29,946 nucleotides of DNA from an uncultured Eubacteriales bacterium (GCA_934597725.1 CAKTSK010000023.1:1-29946), one strand, 5' to 3'. Shown: positions 1-7,577, counted from the first letter of the stretch. Translations and numbers: made by a program. The notes: generated from the sequence alone by a model not told the origin.

Positions 1-133
1 TAGTGCCTGTCATACAGGCAAGAGATTCGGAGTTACCCACTCCGTGGGGGCCACTGCCCGTGGGGGGTTCCCGCTTTCTTTGGAGAAAGCGGGGGAAAGA
101 ACACCAGGGGCCGCGGCCCCTGGACCCCGGGGT
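1..133. repeat. Hairpin array, cut by left window edge
   Basis: A run of short inverted repeats with little between them: 4-20 (TGCCTGT, loop cat), 28-44 (CGGAGT, loop taccc), 51-63 (CCAC, loop tgccc), 70-93 (CCCGCTTTCT, loop ttgg), 104-123 (perfect palindrome) and 124-133 (ACCCCGGGGT). The first three start about 24 nt apart. Positions 1-50 match 29897-29946 at the right edge except for two loop bases (ta versus at). No coding signal fits. The array probably continues beyond the window. Confidence 0.75.
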
Positions 134-526
134 AATAGGCCGCTCGTTGCTCACTCGCTCTGTTTTGGGATAGAGGGCGCGGACACGATAGAGGTTTGGG
201 ACCGCCCATTGGCTAAGACTGATTTGGGAACGCAATTTTTGGTTTGGGATTGGGAGAATAGAAAGATCAAGTGGGCGCAGCGGTCGAGAGGATAGAAGGT
301 TTCTATCGTTGGCTGCTCGTCTTGGCATTCGGTGTGTGTCCTTTCCCCTTCCTTTTTGAGGGGAACGATGAAAAAGAAAAGGGACGGTATTTTTCTGCTG
401 TTTTTCTGTGTCGTACCATGTTCTCCTATTCTCTGCCTTATCATTGTTTCTTTATTGGTCGATAAAATAGATAGAGGTAGAGAGCACTTTGGACTGTTGG
501 AACAGACAACAGAGGAGGGTGATGTG
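134..526. other. Intergenic region, no gene recognised
   Basis: Short frames here lack convincing ribosome binding sites and family resemblance. The one clear structure is another 7-bp stem with a 3-nt loop at 291-307 (GATAGAA, ggt, TTCTATC). The heptamer TTTGGGA occurs four times between 174 and 249 at 20-28 nt spacing, with no known meaning. From 368 on, a frame with a hydrophobic stretch joins the lipoprotein gene in phase, but it is read here as 5' flank. Confidence 0.5.
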
Positions 527-931
527 GTGAGGTGGACAATGAAAAAGGGAATGGCATTCGCGGCTGGTATTCTGTGTGCCCTGAGTATGTTTTCCCTGGT
601 GGGGTGTGGAACGGGAGCTTCTTCTCAGAGCCAGGCGGAAAAGCCCTATGCAGGAGCGCCCAAAATCGTATTGCATGGGCGTGACTACTTTGCCACAGAT
701 CTGGTCATCGTGGAAGAGCTGCCGGAGGGCTATTCTTATGACGGGGAATTAACGGACGAAGAAAAGGAATTTGCGTATCTCATCGGGAGTGCCTATTACA
801 CCCGGGAGGGGGCAGACGTGATCGACGAGTTTTATGTCTATCAGGAATGTGGAACGCCGATCGGCGAGGACGAAGTTGACAACACCCAGCGGCAGTGGGC
901 TTATGTGAAATGGAGCCAGAAACAAGAATAA
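527..931 (+). CDS. Small secreted lipoprotein of unknown function
   Basis: Encodes 134 residues. The N-terminus has positive residues (R2, K6, K7), a hydrophobic core and a lipobox (LVGC, Cys27), so it is predicted to be exported and lipid-anchored on the outer face of the membrane. The mature part is short, acidic and soluble (IVEELPEGYSYDGELTDEE...); I do not recognise a family. GTG at 527 is chosen because AGGAGG lies at 513-518 with 8-nt spacing. ATG at 539 would give 130 residues with the same lipobox. The frame stays open upstream to 332 and includes a second hydrophobic stretch, but a start there would put the lipobox far inside the protein. The gene stands alone between a hairpin-rich region and a strong terminator. 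Confidence 0.7.
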   Translation: MRWTMKKGMAFAAGILCALSMFSLVGCGTGASSQSQAEKPYAGAPKIVLHGRDYFATDLVIVEELPEGYSYDGELTDEEKEFAYLIGSAYYTREGADVIDEFYVYQECGTPIGEDEVDNTQRQWAYVKWSQKQE

Positions 932-970
932 AAACAGGAGCAAGGGAGAGAGCTTCCTTGCTCCTGTTTT
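931..970 (+). terminator. Rho-independent terminator of lipoprotein gene
   Basis: A perfect 15-bp stem, AAAACAGGAGCAAGG at 931-945 pairing with 956-970, encloses a 10-nt loop and ends in TTTT. It begins inside the stop codon of the lipoprotein gene. The A-run on the 5' arm makes it potentially bidirectional. Confidence 0.9.
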
Positions 971-1040
971 CTATGGTTGGATTGAGCCGTGTCTTAAACA
1001 GAACCCTATTCAGATGCAGAAAATGGAAACCCTGCCTCCC

Positions 1041-1210
1041 ATATCCGCTGCCTGCTGCGTCTGTGGGCTGGACGCGGATCGTTCTGGGGTGACAGACGCA
1101 CGGGACTGCCGCGTCGCCCCCGCCTGTCTCGGCGTGGCCGAGACTGTCCTCCCCTTACGCAGGGGAGGCTCAGGTTGCTATGCCGCTTTGGGTAAAGGGG
1201 GGCGCGGCGC
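1041..1210 (-). repeat. Structured repeat, degenerate copy A
   Basis: Same orientation as copy C (16811-17016), opposite to B and D. The best preserved half is 1091-1170: closing-helix arm, arm beginning CGCGTCG, the GTCTCGG / CCGAGAC hairpin and the terminal CCTCCCC-type hairpin. The head-closing helix is TGCGTCTGT (1056-1064) pairing with ACAGACGCA (1092-1100) around a 27-nt loop, shorter than the 58-62 nt of other copies. A fragment resembling the opposite end of the element (TAAAGGGGGG, GCGGCG) follows at about 1180-1210, so this may be a deleted copy or two fused fragments. Confidence 0.65.
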
Positions 1211-1220
1211 TGGACTCAGC

Positions 1221-1268
1221 GCAAAAAATAATGCCGGAGACGTCCTCTGCTGTGAGGACGCCTCCGGC
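1221..1268 (-). terminator. Terminator of the purine transporter operon
   Basis: Read on the minus strand, GCCGGAGGCGTCCTC pairs with GAGGACGTCTCCGGC (one mismatch) around a 6-nt loop and is followed by ATTATTTTTT. It lies just beyond the last permease gene. Confidence 0.9.
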
Positions 1269-1290
1269 GTTGTTGTCCGGCGGGGCGGCG

Positions 1291-2280
1291 TTACCGCTCC
1301 TCCCGGAAATAGCTCAGCCCCAGGCTTTCCGGCGGCTGATGGTTGCGGTTGTGCTTGAGGCTGACCACCACCAGCACCACCGCCGTGACGATGTACGGCA
1401 CGATGTCATAGATCGAGGCGGGGATGAAGGGGATGGGATAGTAGTACCGCATACAGGCCAGCCCGCCGAAGATCAGCGAGCACCACAGCGCCCGCTTGGG
1501 GTTCCACACGGCAAAGATCACCAGGGCCACCGCCAGCCAGCCGTAGCCGTTGATGCAGTTGTGGACCCACGCGCCGCCCACGCCGGCGGCGGCGTTCATG
1601 ACCAGATACAGGCCGCCCAGGCCGGTGATGGCCCCGCCGATGCAGGTGGCCAGATACCGGTACAGGGTGACGTTGATCCCCGCCGCGTCTGCCGTGGCAG
1701 GGCTTTCCCCCACGGCCCGCAGGTTCAGCCCCCGGCGGGTGCGGCCCAGGAACCAGGCCAGCAGCAGGGCCAGCACCACGGCCAGATAGACCATGAAGTT
1801 GTGGGAGAACAGGAGCTTGCCCACCACCGGCAGCTCGGCCAGGGGGGCGGGAAAGACGGGGTTGTTGAAGATGCCCTTCACCCCGGCGCTCACGGACAGG
1901 AAGCCCGAGGGGTCGCTGGCCCCCACGGCCTCGCCGAAGTAGTTGGCAAAGCCCGTGCCGAACATGGTCAGGGCCAGGCCCGTCACGTTCTGGTTGGCCC
2001 GCAGGGTGATGGTGAGCACGGAAAAGACCAGCGCCCCCAGCCCCGCGCACACCAGGGCGCACACCAGGGCCAGGAAGAGGGCCACATAGGGGTTGGCGCC
2101 CCCGGCCTTTTCATAGTAGTACGGCCCCAGGATGCCGGCGATGCCTCCCAGGAACATCATGCCCTCCACGCCCAGGTTCAGGCTGCCGGATTTCTCCGTC
2201 AGGGTCTCCCCCAGCACGCCGAACAGCAGCGGGGCGGCGGCCAGGATGCCTGCCGTGAGGAAGTTGATGAGGTTATTCAT
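1291..2280 (-). CDS. Purine nucleoside ABC transporter permease (NupQ-like)
   Basis: A 329-residue polytopic inner-membrane protein of the BPD_transp_2 permease family, normal in length for the second permease of BMP-dependent nucleoside importers (NupQ/YufQ in Bacillus subtilis). The conserved segment EKSGSLNLGVEGMM (about residues 29-42) and the cytoplasmic loop TRRGLNLRAVGESPATADAAGI, which contacts the ATPase, are both present. The start overlaps the preceding permease stop by 8 bp (ATGAATAA), implying translational coupling. Last gene of the xpt-BMP-ATPase-permease-permease group. The substrate is inferred from the family and the linked xpt; other nucleosides or autoinducer-type sugars cannot be excluded. 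Confidence 0.9.
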   Translation of the reverse strand: MNNLINFLTAGILAAAPLLFGVLGETLTEKSGSLNLGVEGMMFLGGIAGILGPYYYEKAGGANPYVALFLALVCALVCAGLGALVFSVLTITLRANQNVTGLALTMFGTGFANYFGEAVGASDPSGFLSVSAGVKGIFNNPVFPAPLAELPVVGKLLFSHNFMVYLAVVLALLLAWFLGRTRRGLNLRAVGESPATADAAGINVTLYRYLATCIGGAITGLGGLYLVMNAAAGVGGAWVHNCINGYGWLAVALVIFAVWNPKRALWCSLIFGGLACMRYYYPIPFIPASIYDIVPYIVTAVVLVVVSLKHNRNHQPPESLGLSYFREER

Positions 2281-3421
2281 GGTCAGCGCCCTCCTTTGCC
2301 TGCTCCTCCGGCTGGTTCCCGGCGGGGACGGCGGCTTGCTTGCGGCCCCGGAAGATCAGCCGGTAGTTGATGAAGAACTCACAGCCCAGCATGAAGAAGA
2401 GGATGATGGACGAGAGGACCTCCGCCGCCGAGGCGGGGATCTTGAAGTTGGTCTGGATGGTGTTGGACCCCTTGTTCAGAATGGCCAGCAGCCCGGCGAT
2501 GAGGACCATGGCGAAGGGATTCAGATGGGCCAGCCAGGCCACGATGATGGCGGTGAAGCCCACCCCGCCGGAGGTGCCGGTGTTCAGGGTGTAGTCCGCC
2601 CCGGAGACCACCAGAAAGCCCATGAGGCCCGCGATGGCCCCGGACAGGACCATGGTGCGGATGATGATCTTTTTCACGTTCATGCCGGCGTAGCGGGCGG
2701 TGGGCTGGCTCTCCCCCACCACGGCGATCTCATAGCCGTGCTTGGTGCGGCTGAGGTAGAGGAACATCCCCACCGTCAGCGCCAGCACGATGATCCAGCC
2801 GATGTGGACCCCGCCCACCTTGGGCAGCCGGGCGTTCTGGCCGAACATGGCGATGATGGGAAAGCCGGTGCCCTTGGGGTCCTTCCAGGGGCCGTTTTGC
2901 AGATAGGCCTCCAGACCCAGGGCGATGTAGTTGAGCATGAGGGTGAAGAGGGTCTCGTTGGTCCCCCACTTGGCCTTGCAGAAGGCGGGGATGAGGCCCC
3001 AGATGCCCCCGGCCACCAGGCTGGCCAGGGCCATCACCAGCAGCAGGGCGGGCTTGGGCAGCCGGTCGGCCCAGAAGAGGGCGAAGTAGGTGGCGGCGAT
3101 GGCGCCCACCATGATCTGCCCCTCGGCGCCGATGTTCCAGAACTTCATCTTGAAGGCCGGGGCAATGGCCAGGGCCACGCCCAGCAGGGGGATGGCCACC
3201 CGAACGGTGGCCCGGACGGCAGAGGGGCCGCCCAGCGAGCCGGAGACGATGTCCCGGTACACGGCCAGGGGGTTGTGGCCCAGCACCGCCACGAACAGGC
3301 TGCCCACCACCAGGGCCAGCAGGATGGCCCCCAGGCGGATGGCCCACTTCTTGCCGGCGCTCAGGTCGTCCCGCTTGGCCAGGCGGACCAGCGGCTCTTT
3401 TTGCAGGTGTTTCTCAGTCAT
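2273..3421 (-). CDS. Purine nucleoside ABC transporter permease (NupP-like)
   Basis: A 382-residue polytopic permease, the larger partner in a heterodimeric BMP-type nucleoside importer (NupP/YufP family). An N-terminal cytoplasmic stretch (MTEKHLQKEPLVRLAKRDDL) precedes the first membrane span. The family motif KMKFWNIGAEGQIMVG and the coupling loop GYEIAVVGESQPTARYAGMN are intact. The ATG overlaps the ATPase stop by 8 bp (ATGACTGA), and its own stop overlaps the next permease by 8 bp, so the three proteins are probably made stoichiometrically. The C-terminus is a charged cytoplasmic tail. Confidence 0.9.
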   Translation of the reverse strand: MTEKHLQKEPLVRLAKRDDLSAGKKWAIRLGAILLALVVGSLFVAVLGHNPLAVYRDIVSGSLGGPSAVRATVRVAIPLLGVALAIAPAFKMKFWNIGAEGQIMVGAIAATYFALFWADRLPKPALLLVMALASLVAGGIWGLIPAFCKAKWGTNETLFTLMLNYIALGLEAYLQNGPWKDPKGTGFPIIAMFGQNARLPKVGGVHIGWIIVLALTVGMFLYLSRTKHGYEIAVVGESQPTARYAGMNVKKIIIRTMVLSGAIAGLMGFLVVSGADYTLNTGTSGGVGFTAIIVAWLAHLNPFAMVLIAGLLAILNKGSNTIQTNFKIPASAAEVLSSIILFFMLGCEFFINYRLIFRGRKQAAVPAGNQPEEQAKEGADHE

Positions 3422-4952
3422 GGCGCAGCTCCTCCCTGGTCTGGGTCATCATGAGACCCACTTCCTCTTTGGTCACGGTGCGGCCGTCGGCGATGCCGCT
3501 GACCTTGCCGGCGCACAGGACCAGGATGCGGTCGCACAGCTCCAGCAGCACGTCCAGATCCTCGCCCACATAGAGCACGGCCACGCCCTTGGCTTTCTGC
3601 TCGTTGAGCAGGCGGTAGATGGTGTAGGAGGAGTGGATGTCCAGCCCCCGCACCGGATAGGCGGCCATGAGCACCGCCGGGGCGGAGGCGATCTCCCGGC
3701 CCAGCAGGACCTTCTGCACGTTGCCGCCAGAGAGCTTCCGCACGGGGGTGTTGATGCTGGGGGTGGCCACTTCCAGCTCCTCCTTGATCTCCTGGGCCAG
3801 GTCCCGGGGGGGCTTGGCGTCGGTGAAGAAGCCGCGGCCCTTGTCATAGCTTTTGAGCATCATGTTCCCGGCCATGCCCATGGAGCCTACCAGACCCATG
3901 CCCAGCCGGTCCTCGGGGACGAAGGCCAGGGAGATGCCCAGGTCCCGGATGGCCATGGGAGACTTGCCCACCAGGTCGTCCACCTCGTCGTCCACCCGGC
4001 TGTGGTAGAGGATCTTCCCCCGGCTGACCGGGTGCAGGCCGGCGATGGCCTCGCACAGCTCCCGCTGGCCGCTGCCGGCGATGCCGGCAATGCCCAGGAT
4101 CTCCCCGCCCCGGGCGGAGAAGGAGACGTCGTCCAGGACCTTCACGCCCTGGTCGTCCAGGCAGGTGAGGTGCTCCACCTCCAGCCGCAGCTGGGGGTCC
4201 TGGGGCGCCGGGCGCTGGATGTTCAGGGAGACGGCCCGGCCCACCATGCGCTCGGTGAGGTCCTGGGGGGTGGTGTCCTTGGTGTCCAGGGTGGCGATGT
4301 ACTCGCCCTTGCGGAGCACAGCCACCCGGTCGGAGATGGCCATGACCTCGTTGAGCTTGTGGGTGATGATGACGATGGACTTGCCGTCGTCCCGCATGTT
4401 GCGCAGCACGGCGAAGAGCTTTTCGGTCTCCTGGGGGGTGAGCACGGCGGTGGGCTCGTCCAGGATGAGGATGTCGGCGCCCCGGTAGAGGACTTTGACG
4501 ATCTCCACGGTCTGTTTCTCCGAAACGGCCATGGTGTGGATCTGTTTTTCCGGGTCCAGCTCGAAGCCATAGCGGGCGCTGATGTCTTTGATCTGGCGGG
4601 AGATGGCTTTGCGGTCGAAGGGCCCTGTTTCGTTCAGGCCCAGGACGATGTTTTCTGCGGCGGTGAATACATCCACCAGTTTGAAGTGCTGGTGGACCAT
4701 GCCGATCTTCAGGGCGAAGGCGTCCTTGGGGGAGCGGATGGACACCTCCTGGCCGTCCACGAAGATCTGGCCGCTGTCAGGGAAATAGATCCCCGCCAGC
4801 ATGTTCATGAGGGTGGTCTTTCCGCTGCCGTTTTCTCCCAGCAGGGAGAGGATCTCTCCTTTGCGGATGTCCAGGCTGACGTTGTTGTTGGCCACCACGC
4901 TGCCGAAGGTCTTGGTGACGTTCCGCAGCTCCACGGCGTTGACTGGCTGCAA
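3414..4952 (-). CDS. Nucleoside ABC transporter ATP-binding protein (NupO-like)
   Basis: A 512-residue fused double ATPase that powers the two permeases. Domain 1 has Walker A GENGSGKT (39-46), a divergent signature MAVSEKQ (141-147) and Walker B ILILDEPT with D165/E166. Domain 2 has a degenerate P-loop (GIAGSGQRE, no Lys-Thr), an intact signature LSGGNVQK and AYPVRGLD in place of Walker B. This asymmetry is usual for the RbsA/NupO group, where one site hydrolyses poorly. The start is TTG at 4952, supported by AGAGGTG 7 nt upstream. The gene is separated from the upstream binding-protein gene by about 400 bp holding a terminator and a structured repeat. Confidence 0.92.
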   Translation of the reverse strand: MQPVNAVELRNVTKTFGSVVANNNVSLDIRKGEILSLLGENGSGKTTLMNMLAGIYFPDSGQIFVDGQEVSIRSPKDAFALKIGMVHQHFKLVDVFTAAENIVLGLNETGPFDRKAISRQIKDISARYGFELDPEKQIHTMAVSEKQTVEIVKVLYRGADILILDEPTAVLTPQETEKLFAVLRNMRDDGKSIVIITHKLNEVMAISDRVAVLRKGEYIATLDTKDTTPQDLTERMVGRAVSLNIQRPAPQDPQLRLEVEHLTCLDDQGVKVLDDVSFSARGGEILGIAGIAGSGQRELCEAIAGLHPVSRGKILYHSRVDDEVDDLVGKSPMAIRDLGISLAFVPEDRLGMGLVGSMGMAGNMMLKSYDKGRGFFTDAKPPRDLAQEIKEELEVATPSINTPVRKLSGGNVQKVLLGREIASAPAVLMAAYPVRGLDIHSSYTIYRLLNEQKAKGVAVLYVGEDLDVLLELCDRILVLCAGKVSGIADGRTVTKEEVGLMMTQTREELRHD

Positions 4953-5018
4953 GGGCTTACACCTCTACTTTCTCTCTGTTCTTGTCATGCTGCAAGCGGC
5001 TGCCTACAGGAAGAAGCT

Positions 5019-5032
5019 TTTTCCCGGGAAAA
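5019..5032. promoter_or_regulatory. Candidate Noc-binding site
   Basis: The perfect 14-bp palindrome TTTTCCCGGGAAAA differs from the Bacillus subtilis Noc-binding consensus ATTTCCCGGGAAAT only in its outermost bases. A Noc homologue is encoded about 4 kb away. The palindrome also forms the core of a larger imperfect stem (AAGAAG...CTTCTT), so it may simply be an RNA hairpin in the leader of the ATPase gene. Confidence 0.35.
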
Positions 5033-5057
5033 GCCCCTTCTTCTAGGAAACCGGGAG

Positions 5058-5265
5058 CCTCCCCTGCGCAAGGGGAGGACAGGCTCGGCTGCGCCGAGAC
5101 AGGCGGGGTCGACGCGGCAGGCCCGTGGGTCTGTCGCCCCAGAACGGTACGCGTCCGGCTCACGGGCGCAGCCGGGACGCAGCCGGTCGCCCGGAGCAGA
5201 CTCACACCCCAGCCACGTCGATCCCCCCGGCGGCTCCGCCGCGTCCCCCCTTTGCGCCAAGGGGG
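5058..5265 (+). repeat. Structured repeat, copy B (208 bp)
   Basis: Order of parts: terminal hairpin CCTCCCC...GGGGAGG (5058-5078); hairpin CTCGGC-tgc-GCCGAG; a long-stem arm beginning GGGGTCGACGCGGCAGG; closing-helix arm GTGGGTCTG (5125-5133); a variable head; opposite arm CAGACTCAC (5197-5205); second long-stem arm CCAGCCACGTCGATCCCC; hairpin CGGCGG-ct-CCGCCG; terminal CCCCC...GGGGG hairpin. It lies inside the transporter operon, between the BMP gene terminator and the ATPase gene. Confidence 0.8.
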
Positions 5266-5295
5266 CATAGGTGCTTGCGGCGGGGAGGGAGAACC

Positions 5296-5328
5296 AAACA
5301 CACCCTTGCCCAGGGCAAGGGTGCGTTT
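5296..5328 (-). terminator. Hairpin after BMP binding-protein gene
   Basis: A near-perfect stem CACCCTTGCC / GGCAAGGGTG (extended by AAAC / GTTT) lies 3' of the BMP gene on the minus strand. There is no long U-run, so termination may be partial. Partial termination here would give more binding protein than ATPase and permease, a common pattern in ABC import operons (inference). Confidence 0.65.
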
Positions 5329-5349
5329 GGCGTTTCTCAGATGGACGGA

Positions 5350-6513
5350 TCAGGAGAGGACCGTGATCCCATCGATGATGTAGGCAAAGGAAGGCGCAGA
5401 GGACTTCTCGTTCTCCACATAGAACTCGCCCTCGGCCAGATTCAGCTCGTTGCCGTCGGCATCCACCCCGTGGAGCGGGCCGGCAAAGACCTGCACAGAG
5501 CCGTCGGCCAGGCCGGCCTCCGCGGTCTTGATGGCCTCGGCAGTGCCCTCGGCCACGATCTTCTCGTTCAGGGGGGAGAGATAGCAGGCGCCGTCGGCAT
5601 AGCTGCCGCACCAGTCCTGATCAATGGCCTTGCCCTCCAGCAGGCAGCCCAGGGCATACTCATAGTAAGCGCCCCAGTTGACCCGGGCGGAGCACAGGGC
5701 GGCGTTGGGGGCCACGGGCACCATGTCGTCGTTGTAGCCCACGGCAAAGACGCCGTTGGTCTCGGCGGTGGTGGCGGGGGCGGAGGTGTCAGAGTGCTGG
5801 GAGATCACGTCGCAGCCCTGGTCCACCAGAGCCTGGGCGTTGGTGGCCTCCTTGGTGGGGTCGGACCACTCGTTGGTGTAGTTGACCAGCATGGTCACGT
5901 CGGGGTTGACGCTCTTGGCGCCCAGATAGAAGGCGGTGTAGCCGGAGATGACCTCGGCAAAGGGCTTGGCGGCCACATAGCCCAGCTTGTTGGTCTCGGT
6001 CTTCAGACCGGCGGCGATGCCGGCCAGATACCGGGCCTCATAGATTTTGGCAAAGTAGTTGTGGGTGTTGTCCAGCTCGTCGGTGGCGCCCTGGTAGCCG
6101 GTGGCGTGGCAGAACTGGATCTCAGGCGCGTCGGCAGCGGCCTCCACCATGTACTGCTCATGGCCGAAGGAGTTGGCAAAGATGGCGTTGCAGCCGGCAT
6201 CCATCAGCTCGCCGATGGCGTCGGCGCAGGTGGAGTCCTCGGCGATGTTGGGCTTGACCACCACCTGGGTGTCATAGTCCAGGCCCAGCTTCTCGCAGGC
6301 GGCCTGCATCCCCTCGATGTGGTTCTTGTTGTAGGCGTCGGCAGCCTCGCCGATGAGGATGAGGCCCACCTTCATGTCTGCGGGGGCCACGCCGGCAGAC
6401 TGGTTCTGCTCCCCGGCAGAGTCCTCGGCCGGGGCGGTGTCGCCGCCGCCGCAGGCGGCCAGACCCAGAGCCATGACCCCGGACAGCAGCAGAGCAAGAA
6501 TACGCTGTTTCAT
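5350..6513 (-). CDS. BMP-family purine-binding lipoprotein
   Basis: A 387-residue lipoprotein with signal peptide MKQRILALLLSGVMALGLAAC and lipid-modified Cys21, followed by an Asp/Glu/Gln-rich linker. The mature part is a BMP/Med-type periplasmic-binding fold starting MKVGLILIGEAADAYNKN, with FANSFGHEQYM and GYNDDMVP segments typical of the family (PnrA, NupN, Med). It captures nucleosides outside the cell and delivers them to the permease pair encoded downstream. The RBS is AGGAGG 11 nt before the ATG, slightly long. It follows xpt by 118 bp on the same strand, supporting purine specificity, and is separated from the ATPase gene by a hairpin and repeat copy B. Confidence 0.92.
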   Translation of the reverse strand: MKQRILALLLSGVMALGLAACGGGDTAPAEDSAGEQNQSAGVAPADMKVGLILIGEAADAYNKNHIEGMQAACEKLGLDYDTQVVVKPNIAEDSTCADAIGELMDAGCNAIFANSFGHEQYMVEAAADAPEIQFCHATGYQGATDELDNTHNYFAKIYEARYLAGIAAGLKTETNKLGYVAAKPFAEVISGYTAFYLGAKSVNPDVTMLVNYTNEWSDPTKEATNAQALVDQGCDVISQHSDTSAPATTAETNGVFAVGYNDDMVPVAPNAALCSARVNWGAYYEYALGCLLEGKAIDQDWCGSYADGACYLSPLNEKIVAEGTAEAIKTAEAGLADGSVQVFAGPLHGVDADGNELNLAEGEFYVENEKSSAPSFAYIIDGITVLS

Positions 6514-6631
6514 TTTGATTCGTTCCTCCTAAAATATGTGTCTTTTCCAAACGGCCCTGGCGGGCCGGCGGGAACGGGAAGGATGGGACCGGGCCATGAC
6601 GGAAGGCCGGTCCCCTTCTGTCAAATTGCCC

Positions 6632-7219
6632 TCAGTCGTCGCAGAAGACCACGCCGGTCTCCTCGCTCATGGCGGCGATGCGGGCCAGGGACTCCACCCG
6701 GATGCCCTTCTCCCGGATGAGCTTGCCCCCGGGCTGGAAGGCCTTTTCGATGACGATGCCCGCGCCCACCACCTGGGCCCCTGCCTGGTGGACCACGTCG
6801 ATGAGGGCGCTCAGGGCGCTGCCGTTGGCCAGGAAATCGTCGATGAGCAGCACCCGCTCCCCCGGCAGGAGGAACTCCTTGGAGACAAAGATGTTATAGG
6901 GCCGCTTGCTCTGGGTGAAGGACTCCACCTGGCTGAGGTAGACGTCGCCGGCGATGTTCTTCGTCTTGTTCTTCTTGGCAAAGACCACCGGCACCTGGTC
7001 AAAGGCCAGGGCGGCCAGACAGGCAATGCCGATGCCCGAGGCCTCGATGGTGAGGATGCGGTCGATCTGACAGTCTGCAAACCGCTGGCGGAAGGCCTGT
7101 CCCACGGCCTGCAAAAAGGCCACATCCATCTGGTGGTTGAGAAAGCTGTCCACCTTCAGCACCTCGTTGCTTCCCCGGACCTTTCCGTCCCGCAGGATGC
7201 GCTGCTTCAACTCTTCCAC
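6632..7219 (-). CDS. xpt: Xanthine phosphoribosyltransferase
   Basis: A 195-residue cytoplasmic enzyme that converts xanthine plus PRPP to XMP for guanine nucleotide salvage. Length and sequence fit Xpt throughout: LKVDSFLNHQMD near the N-terminus, EASGIG (59-64), the basic hood segment AKKNKTKN, and the PRPP-binding loop VLLIDDFLANGSAL (123-136). The start is GTG at 7219 with AAAGGGG 8 nt upstream. It is first in a minus-strand group leading into the purine-type transporter, so uptake and salvage are probably coordinated. No purine riboswitch of the kind preceding Bacillus xpt was recognised in the leader. Confidence 0.95.
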   Translation of the reverse strand: MEELKQRILRDGKVRGSNEVLKVDSFLNHQMDVAFLQAVGQAFRQRFADCQIDRILTIEASGIGIACLAALAFDQVPVVFAKKNKTKNIAGDVYLSQVESFTQSKRPYNIFVSKEFLLPGERVLLIDDFLANGSALSALIDVVHQAGAQVVGAGIVIEKAFQPGGKLIREKGIRVESLARIAAMSEETGVVFCDD

Positions 7220-7306
7220 AGAAATCGCCCCTTTCCCGGCAGGGGTCTCTGGTCAAGATGCCCTGCCGCGCTGTATCTGCCGATGCTGCTATGATTCTAT
7301 TCTACT

Positions 7307-7335
7307 ATTCTACTGGAACCCATCCCCCGTGGCAA
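7307..7335 (-). promoter_or_regulatory. Probable promoter of xpt operon
   Basis: On the minus strand, TTGCCA (7335-7330), a 17-bp spacer and TAGAAT (7312-7307) fit a vegetative sigma factor promoter. It would give a leader of roughly 80 nt that includes a CGGCAGGG...CCCTGCCG stem just before the xpt ribosome binding site. Confidence 0.55.
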
Positions 7336-7462
7336 GAGGGGAATCCTGCCAAAAAAACCACGGAAATGCAAGGGAAATTTCATCATTTTTCGGCGCTTTT
7401 GACAGGAAGGCCGCGCCGGGGAAAAAATGCAAGAGGAAAGTGCGTGAAATGCAAAAATATGC

Positions 7463-7491
7463 TTGACTTTTTCGGGCAAGGTGGATACACT
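7463..7491 (+). promoter_or_regulatory. Promoter of CoA-transferase gene
   Basis: TTGACT (7463-7468), 17-bp spacer, TACACT (7486-7491). Transcription would start near 7498, about 110 nt before the start codon. Confidence 0.7.
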
Positions 7492-7512
7492 GTAGCTGAT
7501 TGTTTTATCCCT

Positions 7513-7577
7513 CCTCCGCCCGGGGTATCCGGCAGAGGGGATGCTTCCGCCGGAAGGCCGGAAGCGATGATTTTTTT
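7513..7577 (+). promoter_or_regulatory. Hairpin-rich leader, possible attenuator
   Basis: Two consecutive GC-rich stem-loops (about 7513-7540 and GCTTCC...GGAAGC at 7543-7565) are followed after five bases by TTTTTTT at 7571-7577, all between the promoter and the ribosome binding site of the CoA-transferase gene. This resembles a premature terminator, but no known riboswitch or protein-binding motif was recognised. Confidence 0.4.

Noticed and set aside
174..249. Four TTTGGGA heptamers spaced 20-28 nt apart
   Set aside because: The motif is short, the spacing irregular and the intervening bases unrelated; it could be chance.
3090..5270. Long plus-strand frame of 726 codons, and similar long frames opposite other genes (1180-2370, 17044-18960 minus, 20032-22293 minus)
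   Set aside because: They lie antisense to clear family members (permeases and ATPase, hisS, aspS). Their His/Gly/Ala/Val-rich translations are typical of the reverse frame of GC-rich genes.
7220..7500. Purine riboswitch upstream of xpt
   Set aside because: The conserved purine-aptamer core elements expected there were not found on the minus strand; only simple stems are visible.
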